Positions 1 to 7,602 of a stretch of 21,636 bases of DNA are shown here, piece after piece. The translations under genes were made by a program, and so were the position numbers. Numbering within the stretch: the stretch's first letter is position 1; each line of letters opens with the position of its first letter. The notes beneath the pieces are model-generated. The model saw nothing but the letters and a program-made list of their open reading frames with translations, had not been told where the DNA came from and made no database searches. Source of the DNA: JBBCJM01 sp037190175 (GTDB lineage: Bacteria; Pseudomonadota; Alphaproteobacteria; Rhodobacterales; Rhodobacteraceae); assembly GCA_037190175.1 (NCBI GenBank), contig JBBCJM010000013.1, forward strand, positions 1 through 21,636, written 5' to 3'.

Positions 1-595
1 CGTCGCGGCGGCGATCCTCGCGCCGCGGCTGGCCCTCGCCCGCGGCCCGGGGCTGCTCGCCGCCGCCGCCGCGGCGGGGGTCGCGCCGGCGGGCCTCGCG
101 CCGCTCCGGCGGGGGGGCGGTGCGGGCCTCGGGCGTTTCCACCAGCGCCGCCTCGCCGTCCGAGGCCAGCTCGATCACCTCGGCCGCGCCCCGGCGGTCG
201 TCGCGCCGGTCGTCGCGGAACTCGGGGCGATAGTCGCGCCGCTCGCCGTTGCCGTTGCCGCCCTGCCAGCCGCCCTCGCGGTCGTCGCGCCGGCCGCCCT
301 GCCCGTGCTGCTGCATCTGGCGCTGGCGTTCCTCCTGCTCGGCCGCCATCTCGCGCTGCGCCTCGCTCAGCATCCGGGTGTAGTGCTCGGCGTGCTGCAG
401 GAAGTTCTCGGCCGACACCCGGTCGTTCGACAGCTGGGCGTCGCGCGCCAGGATCAGGTATTTCTCGATGATCTGCTGCGGCGTGCCGCGGACCTTGCCC
501 TCGGGGCCGGAACTGTCGAAGACGCGGTTGACGATGTTGCCAAGCGTGCGCGGGCGGTTCTGCTTGGACCGCGAGCGGGATTTGGAGGAGCGCAT
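1..595 (-). CDS. DUF4167 domain-containing protein (3' end outside window)
   Basis: The frame is open from the ATG at 595 down to base 1, giving 198 codons with no stop, so the C-terminus lies outside the window. Residues 1-80 form the conserved DUF4167 block: a basic start (MRSSKSRSRSKQNRPRTLGN), then NRVFDSSGPEGKVRGTPQQI, the ARDAQLSNDRVSAENFLQHA stretch and the HYTRML end. After about residue 95 the protein becomes low complexity, rich in Arg, Asp, Gly and Gln (RRDDREGG, FRDDRRDDRR). This resembles a disordered, RGG-like nucleic-acid-binding tail. AAGGA lies 6 bases before the ATG. Position downstream of prfA-prmC is the usual alphaproteobacterial arrangement, which suggests a translation or RNA-related role, but the function is not established. 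The family call is secure. Confidence 0.9.
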   Translation of the reverse strand, partial: MRSSKSRSRSKQNRPRTLGNIVNRVFDSSGPEGKVRGTPQQIIEKYLILARDAQLSNDRVSAENFLQHAEHYTRMLSEAQREMAAEQEERQRQMQQHGQGGRRDDREGGWQGGNGNGERRDYRPEFRDDRRDDRRGAAEVIELASDGEAALVETPEARTAPPPERREARRRDPRRGGGGEQPRAAGEGQPRREDRRRD

Positions 596-808
596 TCCTG
601 TCCTTGTGATCCAGGGTTCCTGGGCTTGCCCGGCCCCTTGCCGCGCTGGCCATCCTGCAAGGGAAGCCGGTGGAGCGCGGGGGGCTAGACACGGGTGCAA
701 CCAGACATCCCTTTGGGGGCCAGTCGCCTTCCGCGTCCTCAGGGACATAGCATGACGCGGGCGGCGCACAAGGGGGAATGTGTCGCAGCCCACGCCATTT
801 CGGGGGAT

Positions 809-828
809 TCCGGCCGGAAAAGGCCGGA
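809..828 (-). terminator. Hairpin directly after prmC, possible terminator
   Basis: On the minus strand, TCCGGCC-TTTTCC-GGCCGGA forms a perfect 7-bp GC-rich stem with a 6-base loop, starting two bases after the prmC stop. It is not followed by a T-tract (ATCCCCC follows). It may be a weak or Rho-assisted terminator, or a 3'-end-stabilising hairpin, between prmC and the DUF4167 gene. Confidence 0.45.
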
Positions 829-829
829 T

Positions 830-1660
830 TCAGCCGGCGCGGGCGGCGACAACCCGGTCGCGGCCGTCCAGATCGGGCAGGATGCGGATGCCGGTCAGGC
901 CCGCCGCGGCCATCAGCGCGGCCACCGCAAGGCCCTGCGCGGGGCCGATCTCGACCAGGATCCGGCCCTTCGGGGCCAGATGCGCGGGCGCCCCGGCGGC
1001 GATGTCGCGGTATGCGTCCAGCCCGTCGCCCCCCGGGGTCAGCGCCAGATGCGGCTCATGGTCGCGGACCTCGGGGGCCAGCCCCGCCATCTCGTCGGCG
1101 GCGATATAGGGGGGGTTCGAGACGATCAGGTCGAAGCGGCCCACGACGGCGGCGAACCAGTCGGAGACGGCGAACTCCGCCGCCACCCCCAGCGCCGCCG
1201 CATTGCCCCGCGCCACCTCCAGCGCCGCCGGCGACAGGTCGGTGCCGAGGCCGGTGGCCCCCGGCCGCTCCGCCAGCAGCGAGACCAGGATGCAGCCCGA
1301 GCCGGTGCCGAGGTCGAGCACGCTCTCGAAGGGTTCCTCCAGCGCAGCGGCGATGAGGATTTCGGTCTCCGGCCGCGGGTCCAGCACGTCCGGGGTGACG
1401 CGGAAGCGGCGGCCCCAGAACTCGCGCCCCCCCACCAGATGCGACAGCGGCCGGCGGGCGGCGCGGGCGGCGACCAGATCCTCGAAGGCCGCCATGGCCT
1501 CCGGCTCCGGCCGGTCGTTCAGGTGCAGGGTCAGCCGGTCCGGCGCCACGCCCATGGCATGGGCCAGCAGACGGCGGGCGTCGCGCATGGGATCCTCGAC
1601 GCCGGCCATCATCAGCCGCGCCGCCGCCATCTGCACCCGCAGCGGCCATTCGGGGATCAT
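830..1660 (-). CDS. prmC: Peptide chain release factor N5-glutamine methyltransferase
   Basis: This enzyme methylates, with S-adenosylmethionine, the Gln of the GGQ motif in RF1 and RF2, which raises termination efficiency in the cytoplasm. The 276-aa protein has the family's N-terminal helical domain with the conserved PLSHLVGGREFWGRRF segment (71-86) and RPETE (96-100). The SAM-binding DLGTGSGC follows (116-123), then the substrate-Gln binding SNPPYIAADE (181-190, NPPY 182-185). Length is typical of the family. The start ATG overlaps the prfA stop as ATGA (1657-1660), with GGAGG four bases upstream, so it is probably translated both by coupling to prfA and from its own ribosome-binding site. 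Having the methyltransferase next to its substrate gene is the standard arrangement. Confidence 0.97.
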   Translation of the reverse strand: MIPEWPLRVQMAAARLMMAGVEDPMRDARRLLAHAMGVAPDRLTLHLNDRPEPEAMAAFEDLVAARAARRPLSHLVGGREFWGRRFRVTPDVLDPRPETEILIAAALEEPFESVLDLGTGSGCILVSLLAERPGATGLGTDLSPAALEVARGNAAALGVAAEFAVSDWFAAVVGRFDLIVSNPPYIAADEMAGLAPEVRDHEPHLALTPGGDGLDAYRDIAAGAPAHLAPKGRILVEIGPAQGLAVAALMAAAGLTGIRILPDLDGRDRVVAARAG

Positions 1661-2712
1661 ATCCCCTCCGCCGCCAGCCGCCGCGCCTGGTCGTCGGCCA
1701 CCAGCGCGTCCACGAAGGGGGTGAGATCCCCCCCCATCACCTGCGGCAGGGCATAGAGCGTCAGCCCGATGCGGTGGTCGGTCACCCTTCCTTGCGGGAA
1801 GTTGTAGGTGCGGATCCGCTCGCTGCGGTCACCCGAGCCCACCTGCGCCTTGCGGTCGGCGGCGCGCGCGCTGTCCACCCGTTCCCGCTCCATCTCGTAA
1901 AGCCGCGCCCGCAGGATCGCCATGGCCGCGGCGCGGTTCTGGTGCTGGGACTTGAGGCTGGAGGTGACCACGATCCCGGTCGGCAGGTGGGTGATCCGCA
2001 CCGCCGAGTCGGTGGTGTTCACGTGCTGCCCACCGGCGCCGGAGGAGCGCATGGTGTCGATGCGGATCTCGGCCTCGGGGATCGCGATCTCCACCTCCTC
2101 GGCCTCGGGCAGCACGGCGACGGTGGCGGCCGAGGTATGGATGCGCCCGCCCGCCTCGGTCTCGGGCACCCTTTGCACCCGGTGCACGCCCGATTCGAAC
2201 TGCAGCTTCGCGAAGACCCCCTGCCCCTGCACATGGGCGGTGAAGTCCTTCAGCCCGCCCAGCTCGGTCGCCGTCTCCTCCAGCACCTCGAAGCGCCAGC
2301 CCTGCGCCTCGGCGAACCGCTGGTACATCCGGGCGAGGTCGGCGGCGAAAAGCGCGGCCTCCTCGCCCCCGGTGCCGGGGCGGATCTCCAGGATCGCGGC
2401 GCGGTCGTCGGCCACGTCGCGGGGCAAGAGCGCCAGCCGCAGCGCCTGCTCCATCTCCGGCACCCGGGCCTGCAGGCGCGGCAGCTCCTCCTCGGCCAGT
2501 TCGCGCAGGTCGGGGTCGGAGAGCATGGCCTCGGCCCCGGCGATCTCGGCCAAGAGCGCGCGCCATTGCGCGATCAGCTCGGCCACCGGCTTCAGCGCCG
2601 CATAGTCGCGGGCCAGGGCCGCCACCTCGCCCGCGGCGGGGCCCGCGGCCAGCCGCGCCTCGAGGTATTCGAAGCGGCCCGTGATCTGGTCGAGTTTGTC
2701 GGCGGGGATCAT
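1657..2712 (-). CDS. prfA: Peptide chain release factor 1 (RF1)
   Basis: RF1 recognises UAA and UAG in the ribosomal A site and triggers peptidyl-tRNA hydrolysis. The 351-aa product has the N-terminal helical domain and the LEIRPGTGGEEAALFAADL block (108-126). The codon-recognition tripeptide region RVPETE has the PxT (PET, 183-185) expected of RF1 rather than the SPF of RF2. The catalytic GGQ sits in SSGAGGQHVNTTDS (GGQ 227-229). Length matches the family. AGGGG lies about five bases before the ATG. The gene ends in an ATGA overlap with prmC. A glycosyltransferase-like gene ends 31 bases upstream on the same strand and may be cotranscribed. Confidence 0.98.
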   Translation of the reverse strand: MIPADKLDQITGRFEYLEARLAAGPAAGEVAALARDYAALKPVAELIAQWRALLAEIAGAEAMLSDPDLRELAEEELPRLQARVPEMEQALRLALLPRDVADDRAAILEIRPGTGGEEAALFAADLARMYQRFAEAQGWRFEVLEETATELGGLKDFTAHVQGQGVFAKLQFESGVHRVQRVPETEAGGRIHTSAATVAVLPEAEEVEIAIPEAEIRIDTMRSSGAGGQHVNTTDSAVRITHLPTGIVVTSSLKSQHQNRAAAMAILRARLYEMERERVDSARAADRKAQVGSGDRSERIRTYNFPQGRVTDHRIGLTLYALPQVMGGDLTPFVDALVADDQARRLAAEGI

Positions 2713-2743
2713 GCCGCCCCTGTGGCCCGGCGGGGCGAGTGCG

Positions 2744-3610
2744 TCAAGAGCCCGCCGAAGCTCCGAAATGCGCCAGCAGCCTTTGCCGCACCGGGCCCAG
2801 CCAGGCGTCGGACCAGATCATCCGCCGGCCCTTGGCGTCGGCGACCTCGGCGCCCTCGGGCAGCGCCAGCAGCGCCTCGGCCTTCACCGCCTCGCCCGGC
2901 AGGGTGATCGCCACCAGCCCGGCCCGCCGCGCCCGCACCCAGGGAAGAGCCGCCCGCAGCCGGCCCAGCCAGAGCCAAGGATACATGAACTCGGTGGGGA
3001 ACTTCACGGCCAGCGAGGCGGGCACCGCCCGCATATGCGGCTGCGCCACCCAGCTGACGAAGCGTTCGTCGGCCACCATGGGGCGGATCGGAACCGGCCG
3101 GCCGGGGCGGTAGAGCTGCATGAACCGCTCGGCGACGAAGCCGCAATGCGCCGGATGGAACACCACGATCGAGGAATTGCCGCGCGCGTATCTTTTCCCC
3201 CCGGTCACCCGGTACAGCCAGCGGGCGAAGGCGCCGAAGGGCAGGATCGCGCTTTGCAGCATGGCGATGTCATGCGGGGTCCGCTGCACCGCCAGCAGGC
3301 GCGAGAGATCGCCCAGCACCACGGTGTCGAGATCGACGAAGATCGCCGGCAGGTCGGGCGGCACCACCCCGGGCTTGAACATCGCCAGTTTCGCCTGGCA
3401 CCCGCCGCGGCGCAGCGGCTCGTCCAGGAACTCGGGCGGAAAGGGCACCTGTTCAATGCGCTTGAGCCCCGGGCGCGGACGGTCGGTGATCAGCACCACG
3501 CGGGCAAGTCCCCGCGCCCGGCGGCGGATGGACTGCACCAGGAGCGCGATTTCTTCCGTGCCGTACTTGGTGCCCCAGGCGATCAGCACCAGTTGCCAGT
3601 CCTGCGTCAT
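2744..3610 (-). CDS. GT-A fold glycosyltransferase-like protein of unknown specificity
   Basis: The 288-aa cytosolic-looking protein starts with a Rossmann-like strand (WQLVLIAWGTKYGTEEIALL). It then has a second strand and loop (ARVVLITDRP), a GGCQAKLAMFKPGVVP segment, and a DxD motif in AIFVDLDTVVLGDLS (D93, D95). This order matches GT8-like nucleotide-sugar glycosyltransferases, where DxD binds the metal and the sugar nucleotide. A GNSSIVVFHP segment and an ADERFVSW segment could line the acceptor site. There is no signal peptide and no clear membrane helix. GGAGG lies four bases before the ATG and supports the start. Donor and acceptor cannot be deduced. A surface polysaccharide or lipid role is an inference, and the position upstream of prfA gives no functional hint. 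Confidence 0.7.
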   Translation of the reverse strand: MTQDWQLVLIAWGTKYGTEEIALLVQSIRRRARGLARVVLITDRPRPGLKRIEQVPFPPEFLDEPLRRGGCQAKLAMFKPGVVPPDLPAIFVDLDTVVLGDLSRLLAVQRTPHDIAMLQSAILPFGAFARWLYRVTGGKRYARGNSSIVVFHPAHCGFVAERFMQLYRPGRPVPIRPMVADERFVSWVAQPHMRAVPASLAVKFPTEFMYPWLWLGRLRAALPWVRARRAGLVAITLPGEAVKAEALLALPEGAEVADAKGRRMIWSDAWLGPVRQRLLAHFGASAGS

Positions 3611-3627
3611 CCCGCCTCCGGGTGCTG

Positions 3628-3644
3628 GGCCGTCCGGCCCTACC
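3628..3644 (-). repeat. GTAG palindrome (REP-like), GGCCG core
   Basis: Read on the minus strand, GTAG runs straight into a GGGCCG/CGGCCC palindrome with a 2-base centre. It lies in the 67-base gap between the EEP-family gene (stop 3678) and the glycosyltransferase gene (start 3610). A 5' GTAG followed by a palindrome is the hallmark of REP sequences mobilised by RAYT (TnpA-REP) proteins. The shared 9-mer GTAGGGCCG also occurs at the stop of the agmatinase gene (4713 to 4705 on the minus strand). Confidence 0.6.
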
Positions 3645-3677
3645 CTGAACGCGGGAAGGGGCGGGCGGTTCCGCGGG

Positions 3678-4619
3678 TCAGAACTCCACCTCCGCCACCA
3701 CCGCCCGGTGGTCCGAGGGCCAGGGGGTGACCACGATGTCCGAGCGGGGCCCGTCCTCGCCGACGATCGCGGCCGAGATCACCCGCAGGCCGGGCGCGCG
3801 CGCCAGCACGAAGTCGATGCGGTCGGGGTGGTCGTCGTCGGCCTCCTCCTCATAGGTCGGGGTCCAGGTATAGGCAGGCTTCGCTACCGGGTCGGGATGG
3901 GCGGCGCGGTAGAGGTCGACGAAGCCCATGTCGGCCAGGCGGCGGGTCGAGGGCCAGTCCACCGCCAGCGGGTGCGGCCCGGCCTCTGCCGCGGCCTCGG
4001 TCCAGTCAAGGCCGGAGGGCTCGTTGAAGTCGCCGGTGACGAAGACCGCCGCCGCCCCCTCGGCCACCGCCATGTCGGCCGCCAGCAGGTCCAGCGCCGG
4101 GCCGCGGGTGCGCGTGGCCCAGTCCTGCGCCTCGGCTTCGGTCGAGATGAAGGGCGCCGGGCCGTATTCGATGCCCAGCAGCTGGTAGGGCTGATAGGGT
4201 TCGTCGTCCAGGTGGATGTTGAAGATCCAGACCTCGCGCCCCTCCACCTCCAGCCGCACGCCCAGGTCGCCCGGGCTGGCCCCGGCGATGGGATGGCGCG
4301 AGATCACCGCATTGGCCCAGAGCGCGGGGCTGTCCGCCGTCTGGTCGTAGTGGTGCCAGCCCAGCGCCGCGGCGATGGCCGCGGCGGCCGAGGGGCCGGT
4401 GGCGGGGCAATGTTCCGCCGTGCAGTCCTCGGGCTCCGCCCGGGTCTCCTGCAACCCCACCACATCGGCCCCGGCGGCACGGATGGCTGCCACCGTCTCC
4501 TCCACCCCCTTGCCCTCGTTCACGCCCCCGCCCCAGATGTTGAAGCTCATCACGGTGAGCCGGGTCTGGGCGGCGGCAGGCTGGGCGAGCAGGACGGCGA
4601 GGATAAGGGCGAGACGCAT
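3678..4619 (-). CDS. Secreted endonuclease/exonuclease/phosphatase-family protein
   Basis: This is a metal-dependent phosphodiesterase or phosphatase of the DNase I-like superfamily. The chosen 313-aa start gives a clean Sec signal peptide (MRLALILAVLLAQPAAAQ) and has GGAGG five bases upstream; a start 63 bases further up would bury the signal. The superfamily motifs occur in order: SFNIWGG (N27), LQETR (metal-binding E58), NIHL (H136), TGDFNEP (D197, N199), DRIDFVL (266-272) and PSDHRAVVAEV (D303, H304). All key catalytic residues are present. Export points to an extracellular or periplasmic substrate such as nucleic acid, a phosphodiester or a sphingomyelin-like lipid; the sequence does not say which. 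Agmatinase ends 90 bases upstream. Confidence 0.88.
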   Translation of the reverse strand: MRLALILAVLLAQPAAAQTRLTVMSFNIWGGGVNEGKGVEETVAAIRAAGADVVGLQETRAEPEDCTAEHCPATGPSAAAAIAAALGWHHYDQTADSPALWANAVISRHPIAGASPGDLGVRLEVEGREVWIFNIHLDDEPYQPYQLLGIEYGPAPFISTEAEAQDWATRTRGPALDLLAADMAVAEGAAAVFVTGDFNEPSGLDWTEAAAEAGPHPLAVDWPSTRRLADMGFVDLYRAAHPDPVAKPAYTWTPTYEEEADDDHPDRIDFVLARAPGLRVISAAIVGEDGPRSDIVVTPWPSDHRAVVAEVEF

Positions 4620-4709
4620 GGGATCCTCCGGGATCGCGGTTGGCCTAGTGTGATCCTGTGGTGCGACACCCCGATGACGCAAGCGCCGTGTGGAGGAGAG
4701 GCTGCGGCC

Positions 4710-5675
4710 CTACCGCCCCAGCCGCTTCCAGGCGAAAAGGCAGGCGATGTCGTAGGCCACATGCGCCCCGGCGATGGCCGTCGCCCCGGTGGTGTCGTAG
4801 GGGGGCGAGACCTCCACCACGTCGCCGCCCTTCAGGTCCACCCCGGCCAGATCCCGCAGGATCGCCGCCGCCTGCCAACTGGCCAGCCCGCCCCAGACCG
4901 GCGTGCCGGTGCCGGGGGCGAAGGCCGGGTCCAGCGCGTCGATGTCGAAGGTGAGGTAGACCGGCCTTTCGCCCACGATCCCCTTCACCCGCTCCACCAC
5001 CGCCGCCACGCCCGCCTCGTGCGCCTCGCGGGCGGAAATCACGTTCATCCCCAGCCAGTCCTCGACCTGCGTCCTGATGCCGATCTGCACCGAGGCCGCG
5101 GGCGCCACCAGCCCCTCCTTCACCGCCTTGTACATCATGGTGCCGTGGTCGATGCGGGCTGGATTGTCGTCGGGCCAGAGGTCGGAATGCGCGTCGAAAT
5201 GGATCACCGCCATGGGGCCGAACACCCCGGCATAGGCGCGCAGGATCGGCAGGGTGATGAAATGGTCGCCTCCCAGCACCACCGACCCCGCCCCGGCCGC
5301 CAGGATGGTGCGGATGTGGTCGGTCAGCCGGGCGGGGAAGTCCTGCACGGCGGCATAGTCGAAGGCCAGGTCGCCGTAATCCACCATCTCGATCTCCTCC
5401 AGCGGGCTGACCGGCCAGCCGAAGGGCGGGTCGGCCGGCATCAGCGCCGAGGCCTCGCGGATCGCCCGGGGGCCGAAGCGGGTGCCGGAACGGTGGCTGA
5501 CCGCCTGGTCGAAGGGCACCCCGGTCACCGCCAGGTCCACGCCCGCCAGGTCCTTGGTATAGGTGCGGCGCAGGAAGGAAGTGGCGCCGGCGAAGGCGTT
5601 CTCGAAGCTCAGCCCCCGGCGCTCGGGGCGGGTGAAGGCGGTGTCGATCTGCGACTTGGTGTCCTCGAGGGCCAT
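4710..5675 (-). CDS. speB: Agmatinase / ureohydrolase-family enzyme
   Basis: This enzyme hydrolyses a guanidino compound to urea and an amine; agmatine to putrescine is the best guess. The 321-aa protein carries every Mn ligand: GGDHF (H138), DAHSD (D161, H163, D165) and DIDALDP (D244, D246). It also has the agmatinase-style SHRSGTRFGPRAIRE (60-74), IDHGTMMYKAVKEGL (175-189) and the FAPGTGTPVWGG loop (252-263). The ATG at 5675 has GGGAGA three bases upstream. The open frame continues far upstream, but only as a shadow of the aminotransferase gene. The aminotransferase ends 128 bases upstream, so putrescine made here could be deaminated by it. The stop is TAG within GTAGGGCCG, a degenerate copy of the palindrome at 3628-3644. 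Guanidinobutyrase activity cannot be excluded. Confidence 0.88.
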   Translation of the reverse strand: MALEDTKSQIDTAFTRPERRGLSFENAFAGATSFLRRTYTKDLAGVDLAVTGVPFDQAVSHRSGTRFGPRAIREASALMPADPPFGWPVSPLEEIEMVDYGDLAFDYAAVQDFPARLTDHIRTILAAGAGSVVLGGDHFITLPILRAYAGVFGPMAVIHFDAHSDLWPDDNPARIDHGTMMYKAVKEGLVAPAASVQIGIRTQVEDWLGMNVISAREAHEAGVAAVVERVKGIVGERPVYLTFDIDALDPAFAPGTGTPVWGGLASWQAAAILRDLAGVDLKGGDVVEVSPPYDTTGATAIAGAHVAYDIACLFAWKRLGR

Positions 5676-5803
5676 GGTGGTCTCCCTTTGGTCGCGTCGT
5701 TCGGGGCCGGAGACGGCGACGGGATCCGGGCGGGAGCGGGATGCGCGAAGGGCCCCGCGCCTGTCAAGGCCGGGGGCGGGAGCGCGACACCGGGCCGAAA
5801 CAC

Positions 5804-7204
5804 TCAGCCCAGCCGCACCCCCTCGCGGGTCAGGTCGTCGGCCACCTGGCGGATGGCACGTTCCAGCGTCGCGCCGATGAAGTCGATCTGTTCCTCGGTG
5901 ACGACCAGCGGCGGGGACATGACGTTCAGGTGCCCGATGGGCCGCACCAGCAGCCCCATCGCCTCGCAGGCGTCCGAGATGCGCTTGCTCTCGCCGACCT
6001 CGTCGGGCAGCAGGGCGCGGGTCGCCTTGTCGGCCACGTTCTCGACGCAGACCATCAGCCCCCTGCCCCGCACGTCGCCCACCAGCGGCAGGTCGCGCAG
6101 GGCGGCCATGCGCGCCTGCAGCACCGGCCCCAGCGCGCGGGCGCGGGCCAGCAGCCCCTCGGCCTCGATGATCTCGATGGTCTTCAGCCCCGCGGCGCAG
6201 GCCACCGGATGGCCGGAATTGGTGTAGCCCGAGGTGAACCACCGCTCGCCCCCCGCCGCCATGTCCTGCCAGAGCGTGTCCGAGAACAGCACCGCGCCCA
6301 GGGGCTGGTAGCCGCCGGTGATCCCCTTGGCGAGGCAGATCATGTCCGGCACCACGCCGAACTCCGCCTCGCTGGCGACCCAGTGCCCCAGCCGGCCGAA
6401 GGCGGTCACCACCTCGTCGGCGATGAAGAGGATGCCGTGGCGGCGGCAGACCTCCGCCATCCGGCGCAGATAGCCCTCGGGCGGCACGATCACCCCGCCC
6501 GAGGCCTGGATCGGCTCGGCGACGAAGCCGCCGATGCGCTCGGCGCCGACGCGGGCGACCAGCGCCTCGAACTCCGCCACCAGGTGGTCGCAGAACTCCG
6601 CCTCGCTCATGCCCGCGGGGCGGCGGTAGGGGTTTGGGGCGGAGAGGTGGTGGATGCCCTCGGTCAGGTAGCGGAACTCCGCCACCCGGTCGCCGGGCCG
6701 GTTGCCCACCGACTGCGCGAGGAAGGTGGAGCCGTGATAGCTGTGATGCCGGGCGACGATATCGGTCTTCTCCGGCAACCCGCGGCAGGACTGCACGTAC
6801 CAGACCATGCGCACCGCGGTATCCACCGCCGTGGAGCCGCCGGTGGTGAAGTGGACGCGGGTCAGCCCCCGCGGCGCCCGCCCGGCCAAAGCGGCGGCGA
6901 GGCGCGCGGCGGGGTCGTTGGTCATGTCCACGAAGGTGGAGGAGAAGCCCAGCCGCTCCGCCTGCGCCGCGATCGCCTGCGCCATGTCGCGCCGGCCGAG
7001 GCCCAGGGTGGTGTTCCACAACCCCCCCACCGCATCGAGATAGCGCCGCCCCTCGGCGTCCCACAGCCAGACGCCCTCTCCCTTCGTGATCACCAGCGCC
7101 CCCTCGCGCTCGAAGCTGCCGAACTGGGTCCAGGGATGCAGGGAATGGGCGCGGTCGAGCTCCCGCAGCCGGTCGGGCGAGGGCGCGCGGGCGGTGAGGG
7201 TCAT
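5804..7204 (-). CDS. Class III PLP-dependent aminotransferase (omega-amino acid / polyamine type)
   Basis: This enzyme transfers an amino group from a terminal amine, probably to pyruvate, using PLP. The 466-aa protein has the class III layout: an N-terminal WTQFGSFEREG, the WDAEGRRYLDAVGGLWNTTLG entry, phosphate-binding GGSTAVDTA (122-130), RHHSYHGST (152-160), FVAEPIQASGG (227-236), the PLP-nitrogen Asp in IADEVVTAFGR (D263), and Schiff-base Lys in AKGITGGY (K293). Length is typical. Co-direction with agmatinase suggests putrescine:pyruvate aminotransferase, but taurine, beta-alanine or other omega-amine specificity is equally compatible with the motifs. The ribosome-binding site is weak (GGAG 11 bases before the ATG). 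A palindromic TTTGATCAAA lies 43 bases upstream of the start and could be the operator. Confidence 0.88.
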   Translation of the reverse strand: MTLTARAPSPDRLRELDRAHSLHPWTQFGSFEREGALVITKGEGVWLWDAEGRRYLDAVGGLWNTTLGLGRRDMAQAIAAQAERLGFSSTFVDMTNDPAARLAAALAGRAPRGLTRVHFTTGGSTAVDTAVRMVWYVQSCRGLPEKTDIVARHHSYHGSTFLAQSVGNRPGDRVAEFRYLTEGIHHLSAPNPYRRPAGMSEAEFCDHLVAEFEALVARVGAERIGGFVAEPIQASGGVIVPPEGYLRRMAEVCRRHGILFIADEVVTAFGRLGHWVASEAEFGVVPDMICLAKGITGGYQPLGAVLFSDTLWQDMAAGGERWFTSGYTNSGHPVACAAGLKTIEIIEAEGLLARARALGPVLQARMAALRDLPLVGDVRGRGLMVCVENVADKATRALLPDEVGESKRISDACEAMGLLVRPIGHLNVMSPPLVVTEEQIDFIGATLERAIRQVADDLTREGVRLG

Positions 7205-7247
7205 GGGCTGGGGCTCCGGCTCGGGGTCAGGCGGCGGAGCCTAGCAT

Positions 7248-7257
7248 TTTGATCAAA
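7248..7257 (-). promoter_or_regulatory. TTTGATCAAA palindrome, candidate operator of aminotransferase-agmatinase unit
   Basis: This perfect 10-bp AT-rich palindrome sits in very GC-rich DNA, 43 bases before the aminotransferase ATG, with one further matching pair outside (A7246/T7259). Position and composition fit a repressor or activator site overlapping the promoter. No convincing -35/-10 pair could be fixed next to it. It is too short for an FNR box, which needs a 4-base spacer between TTGAT and ATCAA. Confidence 0.4.
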
Positions 7258-7297
7258 TTCCCGCCAGCCCGGTTATGTCGCGCCCATGGAGAGCGCC

Positions 7298-7540
7298 GGG
7301 GGGGGGGCCAGCCCCCCGGACCCCCAGGATACTTGAGGCTCGAAAGAGAAGCAAAAGCGGACCATTTGAATGAAGGTGTTCTTCACTTTGGTCCAAATAC
7401 TCTGCGGGGTTGCCAGTGGTTTACGCCATTGGTTCGAGTGAACCACTGGCTGGGGGGTGTGAAACCCCCGGCGGCCTGCCGCCAGCGCGACGCCGACAGG
7501 AAAGGCCGCGGGGGGTCCAAGGGGGGCGGCAGCCCCCCTT
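7298..7540. repeat. Hairpin-rich intergenic block, repeat-like
   Basis: The 394-base gap between the M20 gene and the aminotransferase holds no credible ORF but a chain of inverted repeats. These are: a run of ten G at 7298-7307 pairing with C 7312-7317; an imperfect GGACCA/TGGTCC hairpin at about 7359-7394; a perfect CCAGTGGTT/AACCACTGG stem (7413-7421 with 7441-7449); GGGGGT/ACCCCC (7453-7469); GGCGGC/GCCGCC (7470-7483); and a perfect 9-bp AAGGGGGGC/GCCCCCCTT stem with a GGCA loop (7519-7540). Two related AT-richer modules face each other: 7326-7351 on the plus strand (AGGATACTTGAGG...AAAGAGAAG) and 7405 to 7381 on the minus strand (GCAGAGTATTTGGACC...AAGTGAAG). It may be an assembled intergenic repeat, a transcriptional insulator or a structured leader. 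Confidence 0.55.
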
Positions 7541-7577
7541 GCCCGGCCCAACGCCCGCAGCGCGCCAGCGCAAGGGG

Positions 7578-7602
7578 GGCGGGAGGCCCCCGGCCCGCCT
7601 AC
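7578..7602 (-). repeat. GTAG palindrome at the end of the M20 gene
   Basis: On the minus strand, GTAG is followed by a GGCGGG/CCCGCC stem with a 10-base loop. The TAG of GTAG is the stop codon of the M20 amidohydrolase (7601 to 7599). It could act as a 3' hairpin or terminator as well as being a REP-like element. Confidence 0.5.

Noticed and set aside
3120..6227. Very long plus-strand open frame (1035 codons)
   Set aside because: It runs antisense to the glycosyltransferase, EEP and agmatinase genes, all of which have clear family motifs. Its translation is Arg/Gly/His-rich low complexity with no recognisable domain, as expected from high-GC antisense frames.
5676..7064. N-terminal extension of agmatinase giving a 784-aa minus-strand protein
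   Set aside because: The extra part is the out-of-frame shadow of the aminotransferase gene. The agmatinase ATG at 5675 has its own Shine-Dalgarno and the normal N-terminus.
7248..7257. FNR/Anr box
   Set aside because: FNR sites need TTGAT-N4-ATCAA. Here the halves overlap as TTTGATCAAA with no spacer.
7298..7540. CRISPR-like array or classic Rho-independent terminators
   Set aside because: The repeats are inverted, of different sequence and irregularly spaced, with no constant direct repeat. The hairpins lack T-tracts.
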